NCBI GenBank assembly: GCA_964553705.1
Contig: CAZKKV010000004.1
Coordinates: 1-40,292, forward strand
Reading direction: 5' to 3'
DNA length: 40,292 nt
DNA from: CAYXNZ01 sp964553705
GTDB taxonomy: Bacteria > Patescibacteriota > Patescibacteriia > Patescibacteriales > GWC2-42-12
Part shown: one piece after another, positions 15,546 to 24,404 of the stretch
Layout of the letters: every line of letters begins with the position of its first letter
Position numbering within the stretch: the first letter of the stretch is position 1
The notes under the pieces: model-generated
What the model was told of the DNA's origin: nothing
Databases searched by the model: none
Seen by the model: only the letters and a program-made list of their open reading frames with translations
Made by a program: the position numbers and the translations under genes

Positions 15546-15560
15546 AATATATGAGCTTGA

Positions 15561-18500
15561 TTAATCTAAATAGTCTTCTGGGTCAACCGCTACATTATTC
15601 AAGAGCACCTCAAAATGTAAATGCGGTCCATTAGAATATGTGCCAGCGCCAGGAGTACCTGGTTCACCGCCAGTAAGACCGATTATTTGTCCTTGAATAA
15701 CTTGTTCGCCAACTTCAACATAAATAGCTGACACATGACCATAGGAAGTTTTTAAGCTATCACTATGTTTGATTGTAATGTAACTATAGCTGTAATCACC
15801 ACCATCATAAGCGCTTATTACTACGCCGTCAGCAACTACTGCTAGTTCCGTGCCTTGATCAACTTCAATATCAATACCCGAATGTTCAAAATAATCAGCA
15901 TAAGGATAATCAGGATCGTGAAAGCCATAGGTTATATCACCATCAACCGGCCAAATAAATTCAAGGCTGTCATCAATAATATCATTATCGCTAGTAGTAT
16001 TATATTCATCTTCGTTATCAACAACATAGCTACTAACACCACCGGCAACTTCAACATTCTGAGATTGCCCAATGGATAAAGTAAATTTAATCTTTGAACT
16101 TTTACCCTGAATTTCTAATTCACTGAAATAAGCCTGAAAGCTAGATGTCGGCACGTCTTGATCAGCATCAACATAGATACTGAAATTGGCTGATTCGCCT
16201 ATACCTAACTTATAACCACCCATGCTGATTTTATTAGACCCGGCGACAGGATTTGTTTTTTTGCCGATTTTCTTTTCGTCTTCATTGCTAACAATCTTCA
16301 AATCACTATAGCCCAAACTATGGGAAAAGGCGTCACTATAAGTTTCAAGAGTCAAATATTTTAATTTTATAATTTCATCACCGGTATTTCTCACCCTAAA
16401 GACAGACACCAAATTGTCATCTTCACCAGCAGAGACACTACCGCCAGACAGAACACTTAATTCAACATTAAGTTCGCCAAAAGTAGCTGTGTGACTAGTA
16501 GTATTTAAGCCATGAATGTTAGAAGCTGTGCCAGAGGTATACTCATTAGCAACTAAATTTACCACTTTTAATTGAGTTTCGCTAACCTTCAAGTTACTAT
16601 CAATATCAGCATAAACCTTAAGCTCAACTATTCTTTCCGCTTTTAACTTGTAGGAAAATCCTTCAAAAGAAAAACTATCGCCATAAGGTTGCTTGATAGT
16701 AGCACCTATTTTTTTAGAACCGAGATAAACTTTTAAATTACTAAAACCGTTGGTATAAGTTACTGAGCCAGAGGTGTTACCCATAGCCAAGGTCAAGGAG
16801 GTGATCACAGAATCTGCCCCAGCCGAAGATTCAATCATAAAACTGGCAATTTTTACTTTTTCTTCACCGTTAGTGAAATTATATTCTTCCTCTTCGTTGT
16901 TGGCATAAATATATATATCAGATTTGCTAATTACTAATGTTTTGCCAGCAGCATTAACCTCGTCAGAATAATATTCATTATTAGATGCTCGATAAGTTAC
17001 ACTATTAATAGTAATTTTGTAAGTATCCCCATCATCAGCTGATTCAGAAATTTCAGTGACAAAAACCAATGTTATTTCATCTCTTGAATCCAATGCAAGT
17101 TCATTTGTTCCGAAAACGACTGAACTGCTATTTAATCCGCTTCCATTTAAATAACTAATAACATTGCCTGTCTCATAATCAATTAAATAAATTGTTTCGG
17201 TTAAGTCGGGGGTAAAAGAGCTTTTTGTTAAGCTTACCTGAATATCTTCTAGTGTTATATCTTGATTGTTATTTCTAATTTCAAATAAACCAATTATACT
17301 TCCTGTCTGTTGGCTGAAAACGTTACTATTACTTTCTATTTCTAGGGCAATAACACTCAATTCTTCTCGAGTTACACTTATTGTTTCACTGATATTAGAT
17401 ATTTCTGATGGCAAGCCAAAGTTATTCTGACTGCCATAAGCTTTGATTTCATATAATTGTAGCTTAATTGTTTTTCCCTCACCACTAACCACATCGCCAT
17501 AAACCTCAAAATAATCATAACTATCTTCACCAATCAAATAATTATCAAGTTCAAAGGTTATTTCTCCGTTCACCATTTCGTTAGTTTGGGAAATACTTTG
17601 GTTTGCTTTATTTTTTAATTGAAAGTTTATTATTTCTGAATCAACAATTGAACCATAGTTTTTAAAAACTAACTTAGTTATCAGAATATCTTCATTGCTG
17701 GAAATCTCGCTAATTTTATATTTAACCAATAACTGATCAGTATTACCGATAACCGCTGTTTGACCATCTGACGCCAAGCTTTGCTGTTGGGCTTCAATCT
17801 GACCTAGAATATCCGTGCCGTCAATTAGCCTCACTGTCCCGGCCTCAAGAGGAAAACCACCAGAAACTTCAACGTTAGCATTGATAGAATTTGTATTATC
17901 AATTATCACTTGGAAGTTGTGATAGGTCACATCGTCCGTACTAGAACCTAAATCAATATAAACGCCTACGTTTTTTTCGCTATTAGCAGAAACTACTAAT
18001 TGGTCACTAGACAAATTAAAAGTAGCTGATTGATTATTGACCAATACTCCATATCCATATTGAATACCACTACTGTCTTTTAAATAAACTTTTTCTATCA
18101 CTTCGCTGTTAAATACACCTTCAAAATTAATTGTCAGACTACTAATTTCAACCAATTCGTTGCCAGCTTGAAAATTAAAAGTAGCTGCTAGGTTATCCTT
18201 AGTATTTAAAGAAAGATATTGTTCGGCTGATTCGGAAATATCATAACTAACCAAAAGACTGTCCGATGTTATTGAACTGTCGTTACCGCCAGCAACTGCA
18301 AAATCAGCTAAAATATAAGAAGATAAATCCGTATCACTTACGGTGATTATGTCTGCCCATTTGAATCCATGTGAATTAAACTCTTCTTCGTTAGTAATTA
18401 ATGATTTTTTATTACTATTGATATAATAAACAGCCGGATTTAATTTTGTTTTTACCAGATGAGCATTAGTCCATTTATTCAAATCGTCTTGGCTAACTAT

Positions 18501-18740
18501 TTTTACGTCACTCCATTTATTGCCATAAGACAAAAAAGACGCTTCGCTAATGTAAGCTTTTTTTATTCCTTTAGTGTGATCAAGATAAAAAACCGCTAGG
18601 CTATCAGCTGTTTTTACCTGCTTAATGCTAACATCTATACCATTAGCAGCCGTAGCAAAATTAACACCAAAATAACCAACCAAAAATAATACAATGGCAG
18701 ATATCAACAATATTTTTAATGATTTTCTAAATGAAATCAT
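15561..18740 (-). CDS. Large secreted surface protein with C-terminal M23 peptidase
   Basis: A 1059-residue exported protein. Seen: signal peptide (basic MISFRKSLK, hydrophobic core, cleavage near FATAANG). Residues about 40-145 hold two copies of a YYI-type repeat (KKAYISEASFLSYGNKWSD and its partner ending HGFKWADIITVS), a repeat often seen in Patescibacteria surface proteins. A long row of beta-rich, Thr/Ser-rich Ig-like segments follows (about 150-890), and an M23/LytM domain at the end has HSGID (about 951) and HLHFE (about 1038). Both zinc motifs are intact, so it is probably an active peptidoglycan endopeptidase held out on a long stalk. It may remodel its own wall or act on a host wall. 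It has its own promoter and terminator. Confidence 0.88.
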   Translation of the reverse strand: MISFRKSLKILLISAIVLFLVGYFGVNFATAANGIDVSIKQVKTADSLAVFYLDHTKGIKKAYISEASFLSYGNKWSDVKIVSQDDLNKWTNAHLVKTKLNPAVYYINSNKKSLITNEEEFNSHGFKWADIITVSDTDLSSYILADFAVAGGNDSSITSDSLLVSYDISESAEQYLSLNTKDNLAATFNFQAGNELVEISSLTINFEGVFNSEVIEKVYLKDSSGIQYGYGVLVNNQSATFNLSSDQLVVSANSEKNVGVYIDLGSSTDDVTYHNFQVIIDNTNSINANVEVSGGFPLEAGTVRLIDGTDILGQIEAQQQSLASDGQTAVIGNTDQLLVKYKISEISSNEDILITKLVFKNYGSIVDSEIINFQLKNKANQSISQTNEMVNGEITFELDNYLIGEDSYDYFEVYGDVVSGEGKTIKLQLYEIKAYGSQNNFGLPSEISNISETISVTREELSVIALEIESNSNVFSQQTGSIIGLFEIRNNNQDITLEDIQVSLTKSSFTPDLTETIYLIDYETGNVISYLNGSGLNSSSVVFGTNELALDSRDEITLVFVTEISESADDGDTYKITINSVTYRASNNEYYSDEVNAAGKTLVISKSDIYIYANNEEEEYNFTNGEEKVKIASFMIESSAGADSVITSLTLAMGNTSGSVTYTNGFSNLKVYLGSKKIGATIKQPYGDSFSFEGFSYKLKAERIVELKVYADIDSNLKVSETQLKVVNLVANEYTSGTASNIHGLNTTSHTATFGELNVELSVLSGGSVSAGEDDNLVSVFRVRNTGDEIIKLKYLTLETYSDAFSHSLGYSDLKIVSNEDEKKIGKKTNPVAGSNKISMGGYKLGIGESANFSIYVDADQDVPTSSFQAYFSELEIQGKSSKIKFTLSIGQSQNVEVAGGVSSYVVDNEDEYNTTSDNDIIDDSLEFIWPVDGDITYGFHDPDYPYADYFEHSGIDIEVDQGTELAVVADGVVISAYDGGDYSYSYITIKHSDSLKTSYGHVSAIYVEVGEQVIQGQIIGLTGGEPGTPGAGTYSNGPHLHFEVLLNNVAVDPEDYLD

Positions 18741-18799
18741 ATATTTGTTTAATATTAGGTAAATTTTTATAATATAAACCTATTTAAATTTAATATATC

Positions 18800-18828
18800 A
18801 ATATAGCACATATCTGAACTTTTGTCAA
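18800..18828 (-). promoter_or_regulatory. Promoter of the M23 surface protein gene
   Basis: Minus strand TTGACA (18823-18828), 17-base spacer, TATATT (18800-18805) with TG one base upstream of the -10. It is close to a consensus sigma70 promoter, with a leader of about 50 bases. Confidence 0.7.
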
Positions 18829-18863
18829 CTAGACCCCCCTTTTTTTTAAAACTACACGAATAA

Positions 18864-18897
18864 AAAATACGCCTACGTTTAAACGTGGGCGTATTTT
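18864..18897 (-). terminator. Terminator of the zinc-ribbon ORF
   Basis: Near-perfect 17-base arms (18864-18880 and 18881-18897, one non-Watson-Crick pair) with TTTAAA at the turn, followed on the minus strand by six T. It separates the small ORF from the M23 gene. Confidence 0.75.
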
Positions 18898-18902
18898 GTT
18901 TC

Positions 18903-19211
18903 TTAGCGTGGAGATGCACCGAAGATTATATCTTCTCCTCTCAAATCACGAGACGTTTTTTCTACCAGCTCTTCCAGCCATTCACCGGAACGATCTCTTA
19001 TGGGTTGCGCTGATGTTTCCATGATTTTCTGAATCAATTCCTTTGAAAGACGGCCGTCTTCATTCTGCTTCAGCTCTTGTTGAATTTTGTAAATTACGTC
19101 TTCCAGTACGGCTACATCGCACCCCCGAGGACAAAACCCCTTTTCATTTACACGGGCTCCACAATACTTGCATGAACGCCGCATAATAAAACCCATTTCT
19201 TCTTTTTCCAT
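18903..19211 (-). CDS. Small zinc-ribbon hypothetical protein
   Basis: A 102-residue protein. Residues about 14-30 have C-x2-C...C-x3-C (CKYCGARVNEKGFCPRGC), a plausible zinc site; the rest is helical and acidic (VIYKIQQELKQNEDGRLSKE). I do not recognise the family. It differs from its neighbours: it has a strong Shine-Dalgarno AAGGAGG (19217-19223), five bases before the ATG, while nearly all other genes here lack one. Its base composition is richer in G+C and it has its own terminator. Inference: a recently acquired or independently regulated gene. The coding assignment rests on the SD, the zinc-ligand spacing and the terminator. Confidence 0.6.
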   Translation of the reverse strand: MEKEEMGFIMRRSCKYCGARVNEKGFCPRGCDVAVLEDVIYKIQQELKQNEDGRLSKELIQKIMETSAQPIRDRSGEWLEELVEKTSRDLRGEDIIFGASPR

Positions 19212-19216
19212 CTCAC

Positions 19217-19223
19217 CCTCCTT
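19217..19223 (-). promoter_or_regulatory. Strong Shine-Dalgarno site
   Basis: AAGGAGG on the minus strand, five bases before the ATG at 19211. It fixes the start of the zinc-ribbon ORF and is exceptional in this window. Confidence 0.75.
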
Positions 19224-19225
19224 TT

Positions 19226-20530
19226 TTATCCGTTAAATTTAAATTTTTGGGCTTCTTTTAATGTGCTTTCTTCATTTAATGTCTTCACTTTTCTATCTCT
19301 CATTATCACTTTACCATTGATAATAACATTGTCAACATCCTCGCTGTTGGCGCAATAAACCAAGTGTGAATACGGATTATGAATCGGCAGAAGATGTGGT
19401 TTATTTAAATCTATCGTGATAACATCAGCTTTTTTGCCTGTTTCCAGAGAACCAATCTGGCTATCCAATCCGAGAACTCTTGCGCCATCAATAGTCACCA
19501 TCTCTACGATTTTTTGTGAACTAACCAAAGCTGGATCAAAATTATTTACTTTATGAAGTAAAGCGCAAACACGCATATCAAAAAACAAATCAAGAGTATT
19601 ATTACTGGCGGCACTATCCGTACCTAAACCAACAGTAATGCCTCGGTCCAACATTTTCGGTAAAACCGCTACTCCTGAAGCTAATTTCATATTACTGACT
19701 GGACAGTGATTTACTTTTACTTTTTTTGCTTGAAAAATATTCAAATCATTATCGCTTAACCAAACGCTGTGGCTAGCGTTAACTCTGTCTGACAAAAAAC
19801 CGATTTCTGCCAGATATTCAACCGGCGATTTACCAAATTTTTGCTTGGCTTCTTCTACTTCCTTTTTAGTTTCGCTTATGTGAATATGAAGTGATAAATT
19901 AAATTTGTCAGCTAAATCTTTGGCTCTAAGCAACGTTTCTTTTGAGCAGGTATAAATCGAATGAGGCGCTAGAGCTATCTTGATCAAATTATCGTCTTTG
20001 AATTGCTTAATTAATTTTTCAATCTTTTGCCAAGCTTCTTCTGTGTTTTTATAACTTGGGGCTGGAAAATCAAGTATAGCCTCTCCAAGGACAGCGCGCA
20101 TCCCCGCTTTGCTCGCTATTTTGCCCAGTTCTTCTTCAAAAAAATACATATCATTAAAACAGGTTATTCCTGACTTTATCATTTCTAGACAGGCTAACTC
20201 CGAAGATGATCTGACAAAATTTGGCTTTATGTATTTTGCCTCAGCCGGCCAAATATAATTATTCAGCCATTCATCCAGCGGTAAATCATCAGCTAAACCG
20301 CGAAAATAAACCATAGCAGAATGAGTGTGCGTATTTATCATGCCGGGCATAACAATACCAAAACCAATATCAATTATTTCTTTGGCTGTAAATTTTTTCT
20401 CTATTTCTTCGGCTTTCCCTGTTTCTTTGATTACGTCACCTACTATCACTACCGCGCCATCTTCAATAATTTGCATTTTTTCATTCATCGGCAACAAATA
20501 TTTTCCCTTGATAATCAAATCACAATCCAT
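19226..20530 (-). CDS. Amidohydrolase, probable SAH/MTA deaminase
   Basis: A 434-residue metal-dependent hydrolase of the ATZ/TRZ (MtaD-like) branch of the amidohydrolase superfamily. Seen: the HxH metal motif in MINTHTHSAM (His68, His70), followed by RGLADDLPLDEWL. Later come LHIHISET, a VNHCPVSNMKLASG segment and GTDSAASNN, the typical metal-site Asp. Family members remove the amino group from S-adenosylhomocysteine, methylthioadenosine or guanine, releasing ammonia. The EWL and SNxKLASG motifs favour the SAH/MTA group; guanine or other substrates are not excluded. It is followed by the zinc-ribbon ORF after 14 bases. Confidence 0.85.
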   Translation of the reverse strand: MDCDLIIKGKYLLPMNEKMQIIEDGAVVIVGDVIKETGKAEEIEKKFTAKEIIDIGFGIVMPGMINTHTHSAMVYFRGLADDLPLDEWLNNYIWPAEAKYIKPNFVRSSSELACLEMIKSGITCFNDMYFFEEELGKIASKAGMRAVLGEAILDFPAPSYKNTEEAWQKIEKLIKQFKDDNLIKIALAPHSIYTCSKETLLRAKDLADKFNLSLHIHISETKKEVEEAKQKFGKSPVEYLAEIGFLSDRVNASHSVWLSDNDLNIFQAKKVKVNHCPVSNMKLASGVAVLPKMLDRGITVGLGTDSAASNNTLDLFFDMRVCALLHKVNNFDPALVSSQKIVEMVTIDGARVLGLDSQIGSLETGKKADVITIDLNKPHLLPIHNPYSHLVYCANSEDVDNVIINGKVIMRDRKVKTLNEESTLKEAQKFKFNG

Positions 20531-20556
20531 AGTTTTTTATTAACTTTACTCTCTTC

Positions 20557-20591
20557 TGTCATTCCCGCCCGCCTTGACATCGAGGATGACA
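20557..20591. repeat. Imperfect palindrome in the murG-deaminase gap
   Basis: TGTCATTCC at 20557-20565 and GGATGACA at 20584-20591 are inverted copies (one base missing) around a GC-rich centre. The GTCATTCCCGC core resembles small interspersed palindromes common in bacterial genomes. No second copy is seen in the window, and the T content after it is low, so a terminator role is doubtful. Confidence 0.45.
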
Positions 20592-20599
20592 AGGACGTA

Positions 20600-21679
20600 T
20601 TAACTTAACAATTTATTTATAATATCTCCTATTTTTTTATTAGCATCAGTTTTGATAACTGTTTGAATATTTTTACTCAGCTGGTCACAGAACGACTTGT
20701 TGTCTAACAAATTTTTTATCTCTTTTATCAATTTTTCTGAAGTTAAATCTTTTTGATTTAAAATAATAGCCGCTTTTTTGTCAGCAAATACTTTTGCGTT
20801 ATCTTCCTGATGTGAATCAGGTATAGGAATTAGTATCGCCGACTTGCCAAAATATGATAGCTCAGTCAGCAAACCCATACCACAACGCGAAACCACAACA
20901 TTAGACTGATATAAAGCTTTAGCCATTTTTTCAGCATCCAAAAATTCAAATTGCTGATAATTTTTTACAGAAGATTGAAAATTAATCTTTTTATTTTTAC
21001 CAGTGATATGGATGATTCGGCAAAATCTTGTTAGCTCATCAATACTTTTATAAACCAAAGCATTGATAGCTTGCGATCCTGTTCCTCCACCAACAACCAA
21101 AACAGATGGCAATACGTTATTTTCATCCGTAATTATTCCGCCTCGGCTCGCCGAGAACGAGACGGGTAATTCATAATTTTTAATTATTGTGGGGTTACCA
21201 ACCCAAATCGCTTTTTTGTAATCTTTCAAAGACTTTTCAAAAGTGACAGTAATAATATCAGCAAACAATGCCATCAATTTGTTAGCTAAACCAGCCCTGG
21301 CGTCCTGTTGATGGATCAAAATTTTAATTCCAAACAGCCAACCGGCCCAAACCACTGGCACGCTGACAAAACTGCCGGCGCTTATTATTAAAGCAGGCTT
21401 ATATTTTAAGACTAACCAGGTTGACTGGGAAAAAGCGCCAAAAATTTTAAAAATATCAACAAAATTATTCCAAGAAAAATATCTTCTTAACTTGCCATTC
21501 AAAATTGGTTGAAATTTAATTTTAGCATTTTTAGCCATTGTCTCTTCTGGTCCACTCTTTGTGCCTAATAACAAATAATCATACTCGGACAACTCCTCGG
21601 CTATAGCCAATAAAGGTGTTACTGAACCAGCTGTACCCCCGCCAGTCAAAAAAATTAATTTCTTATTTTTATTATGCAT
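20600..21679 (-). CDS. murG: UDP-GlcNAc:lipid I N-acetylglucosaminyltransferase
   Basis: MurG makes lipid II from lipid I at the inner face of the membrane. The 359-residue GT28-type protein has the N-terminal glycine loop GGGTAGSVTP, the membrane-facing hydrophobic patch, VVGGGTGSQAIN between the two Rossmann domains, SRCGMGLLTEL and a SHQEDNAKVF donor-binding motif. The usual GGTGGH loop here reads GGTAGS, so the His is replaced by Ser. It lies four bases after ftsW in the same operon. Confidence 0.92.
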   Translation of the reverse strand: MHNKNKKLIFLTGGGTAGSVTPLLAIAEELSEYDYLLLGTKSGPEETMAKNAKIKFQPILNGKLRRYFSWNNFVDIFKIFGAFSQSTWLVLKYKPALIISAGSFVSVPVVWAGWLFGIKILIHQQDARAGLANKLMALFADIITVTFEKSLKDYKKAIWVGNPTIIKNYELPVSFSASRGGIITDENNVLPSVLVVGGGTGSQAINALVYKSIDELTRFCRIIHITGKNKKINFQSSVKNYQQFEFLDAEKMAKALYQSNVVVSRCGMGLLTELSYFGKSAILIPIPDSHQEDNAKVFADKKAAIILNQKDLTSEKLIKEIKNLLDNKSFCDQLSKNIQTVIKTDANKKIGDIINKLLS

Positions 21680-21683
21680 AACT

Positions 21684-22820
21684 TTATCTAGTTTGTTTCG
21701 AGATATTAACTACGATTCCCACAGCCGCCAATGTGGCAATCATCGCCGAACCGCCATAGCTGATAAGTGGCAAAGGCACGCCGGTCATCGGCAAAATATT
21801 TATCATACCGCCGATATTTATCAGGGCTTGCAAGGTTATCCAACTAACCAAGCCAACTGTCAACAAACTACCATAATTGTCAGGTGCTTGCCGAGCAATT
21901 AAAAAACCACGATAAAACAATAATATATACAAAATTACTAAAATGCTACTAAATATCAGCCCAGTTTCCTCGCCAACGATTGAAAAGATTGAATCGTTTT
22001 GTACTTCTGGTAAATACATAAACTTTTGTCTGGAAGCGCCTATGCCCCGCCCAATGATTCCACCTGAACCAACGGCAATTAAGGATTGCTTAACTTGATA
22101 ACAGACATCAGTTGCTGAAAAATCTGAATCTACCAAACATCGGAATCTGTTGGCTTGATAATCGTTGTATTGCAACAGAACAGATAAAACAATTGCGCCA
22201 GATAACACAATATAAAGAAGATGTTTTTTGCTACCACCACCGACAAAATAAACAATTAGAGAGATTAAGCCAATTATAGACAGGGTGCCAATATCTGGCT
22301 GTAAAATCATCAAGAAGGCAATCACCCCTAGAACCAGTACAAATGGGCCAATACCTCGAGAAAAATCATGCAACTCGTCTCTACGGCTCTCTAACCAAGC
22401 TGCTAAATAAATCAAGAAAGTTATTTTTACAAACTCGGACGGTTGTAAATGCATAAAACCTAAATCTATCCAACTTCTGGCTGTTCCCCAATCAGCAGCG
22501 ATTCCTGGAATAAAAACCAAAATAAGTAAAAATACGGAAAAAACTAACATAAAAAAAGCGTATTTTCTCCAAAAATGGTAATCTATACGCGAAAAAATCC
22601 AATAAGCAATTATTCCCAAAAAAAGACCAAATATTTGACGTTTTAAAAAATAATAGCTATCTCCATACTTAGTGTAAGACACAACCAAAGAAGCACTAGA
22701 TAGCATAATTAAGCCAAAGACTACAATTGTACTAGTAATAATCACCAATGGCTTATCACCTTCGTGATCTTTCCTACCTTGCGATAATATATTAGTAAAA
22801 AATTCTTTTAGGGTCGCCAT
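21684..22820 (-). CDS. ftsW: SEDS-family peptidoglycan polymerase FtsW
   Basis: A multi-spanning membrane protein (378 residues, about nine or ten helices) of the FtsW/RodA/SpoVE family that polymerises lipid II with a partner class B PBP. Seen: SWIDLGFMHLQPSEFVK, LQPDIGT, a long extracellular loop (about 215-255) with GSGGIIGRGIGASRQK, and PLPLISYGGSAM near the end, all family signatures. Its place between mraY and murG supports FtsW rather than RodA. Confidence 0.9.
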   Translation of the reverse strand: MATLKEFFTNILSQGRKDHEGDKPLVIITSTIVVFGLIMLSSASLVVSYTKYGDSYYFLKRQIFGLFLGIIAYWIFSRIDYHFWRKYAFFMLVFSVFLLILVFIPGIAADWGTARSWIDLGFMHLQPSEFVKITFLIYLAAWLESRRDELHDFSRGIGPFVLVLGVIAFLMILQPDIGTLSIIGLISLIVYFVGGGSKKHLLYIVLSGAIVLSVLLQYNDYQANRFRCLVDSDFSATDVCYQVKQSLIAVGSGGIIGRGIGASRQKFMYLPEVQNDSIFSIVGEETGLIFSSILVILYILLFYRGFLIARQAPDNYGSLLTVGLVSWITLQALINIGGMINILPMTGVPLPLISYGGSAMIATLAAVGIVVNISKQTR

Positions 22821-22830
22821 TATTTTATTT

Positions 22831-23877
22831 TTACATGGTTTTATCTAACAAAAAAACAATCAAACCAATAGCAGTGGATACGCCGGAAATAACCCAGAGT
22901 CTCATAACTATTTTAGTTTCAGACCAGCCAATCGCTTCTAAGTGATGGTGAAAAGGAGCTGACAAAAAAACTTTTTTGCCTCTCATTTTTTTTGATAAAA
23001 CTTGAACGATAACCGATATTGATTCGGCTACAAAGATCAAACCGATAATCGGCAATATCATAACGGAATTTGTTAACATAGCAATAACACCAAGTGTTAC
23101 TCCTAGACTCATAGCGCCAGTGTCCCCCATAAAAAATCTGGCTGGGTTAATATTAAACCAAAGAAACGCCAAAAGTGCACCGGAAATAACCCCGCAAAAA
23201 GTAGCCAAATCATATTTACCGATAGCAAAAGAAATCACTCCATAGGCGCCAAAACTACATAAAAGAATTCCGCCAGCCAATCCGTCAAGACCATCGGTTT
23301 CATTAACGGAAAAAGCTGTTGCTACAATAACAAAAACAAACAAGACAATATATGTCCAACCAAGCTGGAAATCACCGACAAATGGTACGTGGAATAAATC
23401 CCAATCTAATTTAAAATAAAACCACCATGCTCCAACCAGAGCGATTAAAGTATAAAACAATAAGCGGTCTTTAATTTTTAAACCGCCGCCACCCCAAATT
23501 CCTTTTCCGGTTATATCCAGCCAGTCATCAAATAATCCGACCAGGGCAGTAGCCACCAAAGCGCCAAGCGGTAATAATGTTTGGCTTCTGGTAAGAAAAT
23601 TTAAATTTTGAAATATATCAATCGGTAATTTTGATAAATAAAAAAAGACTACAGCAAATATCAAAACCGTCACCCAAACTAATAAACCACCCATGGTTGG
23701 TGTGCCACTTTTTTTACTATGTAATTTTGTAAAAATTGGAGTAACCCCATTACTGCGTATTTTTTTTCCCATTTTATATTTATAGAGAAAATGAGTTAGT
23801 AGTGGCGTCCAAGCCATTGTAAAAACAAAGGCCAATGTACTTAATAATAAAATCTTTGCTAAATAAAAATTTACCAT
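22831..23877 (-). CDS. mraY: Phospho-MurNAc-pentapeptide transferase
   Basis: MraY transfers phospho-MurNAc-pentapeptide onto undecaprenyl phosphate to make lipid I. The 348-residue integral membrane protein has about ten helices. It has the GTPTMGGLL motif, GLFDDWLDI (Mg-binding Asp pair), VNETDGLDGLAGG, FMGDTGAMSLG and FLSAPFHHHLE, all intact. It is followed by ftsW after ten bases. murD, murE and murF, which often share this cluster, are absent. Confidence 0.95.
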   Translation of the reverse strand: MVNFYLAKILLLSTLAFVFTMAWTPLLTHFLYKYKMGKKIRSNGVTPIFTKLHSKKSGTPTMGGLLVWVTVLIFAVVFFYLSKLPIDIFQNLNFLTRSQTLLPLGALVATALVGLFDDWLDITGKGIWGGGGLKIKDRLLFYTLIALVGAWWFYFKLDWDLFHVPFVGDFQLGWTYIVLFVFVIVATAFSVNETDGLDGLAGGILLCSFGAYGVISFAIGKYDLATFCGVISGALLAFLWFNINPARFFMGDTGAMSLGVTLGVIAMLTNSVMILPIIGLIFVAESISVIVQVLSKKMRGKKVFLSAPFHHHLEAIGWSETKIVMRLWVISGVSTAIGLIVFLLDKTM

Positions 23878-23882
23878 AATTT

Positions 23883-24296
23883 TTATCTAAAATTAACTAA
23901 ATAAACCGACATAGTAGCTGCCAATAAAAATAAATTGGCTAGAATTAAAGAAAAAAACAATAAATGATTAATAAATTTATCTTGTTTGCGAATATTTGTC
24001 ACTAAAACAACGTTTAGTATTATAAAAGCTAATCCCAGAAAAGGAATTGTGTAAATTTTACCGGCGCTACCAATTAAATTAACCCCAAAATTTACATTAT
24101 AATGAAGCACCACTAAATCCTGGCTAACAACTTTATTAATGTAATAAACAAAAACCCAATTTAACAAATTAAGAAAAATTAAAATAGCCAAATATACCTT
24201 AACATAGAAAGGTGTAAAAAAATCAGACAACGTGTCAAACGCCTGACTTTTACTTAAATACAAAAAATCTAATATTTTTATATCCTTTATTTTCAT
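23883..24296 (-). CDS. Small membrane protein ahead of mraY
   Basis: A 137-residue protein with three predicted membrane helices (about 30-52, 75-100 and 110-133) and a short cytoplasmic N-terminus (MKIKDIKILDFLYLSKSQ). It ends five bases before mraY, so it is the first gene of the mraY-ftsW-murG operon. Family not recognised. A role linked to wall synthesis is suggested only by position. Confidence 0.65.
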   Translation of the reverse strand: MKIKDIKILDFLYLSKSQAFDTLSDFFTPFYVKVYLAILIFLNLLNWVFVYYINKVVSQDLVVLHYNVNFGVNLIGSAGKIYTIPFLGLAFIILNVVLVTNIRKQDKFINHLLFFSLILANLFLLAATMSVYLVNFR

Positions 24297-24353
24297 AACT
24301 ATAATTTACCACATATTTTATTAAAATAAAACTTTTCTTTGTTCATTAAAATG

Positions 24354-24362
24354 TGTTATAAT
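24354..24362 (+). promoter_or_regulatory. Extended -10 promoter of the pilus operon
   Basis: TGTTATAAT at 24354-24362, about 42 bases ahead of the pilB ATG. No clear -35. It is the same nine bases as ahead of the recombinase, corA and pilM. Confidence 0.6.
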
Positions 24363-24404
24363 ATAGCTACCAATTTTTAAAAGAAAAAAAATAAAAATAA
24401 TTCC

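Noticed and set aside
15780..16080. Plus-strand ORFs inside the M23 gene and similar opposite-strand ORFs elsewhere
   Set aside because: They are mirror frames of strong coding genes, with no recognisable motifs, start signals or independent promoters.
16790..16806. Anti-Shine-Dalgarno-like GATCACCTCCTT on the minus strand, as at the end of 16S rRNA
   Set aside because: It lies inside the M23 surface gene in frame and simply encodes VITSL; there is no rRNA sequence around it.
20557..20591. Terminator of murG
   Set aside because: The palindrome has a long GC-rich loop, a bulge, and no T run on the minus strand, so it was listed as a repeat only.
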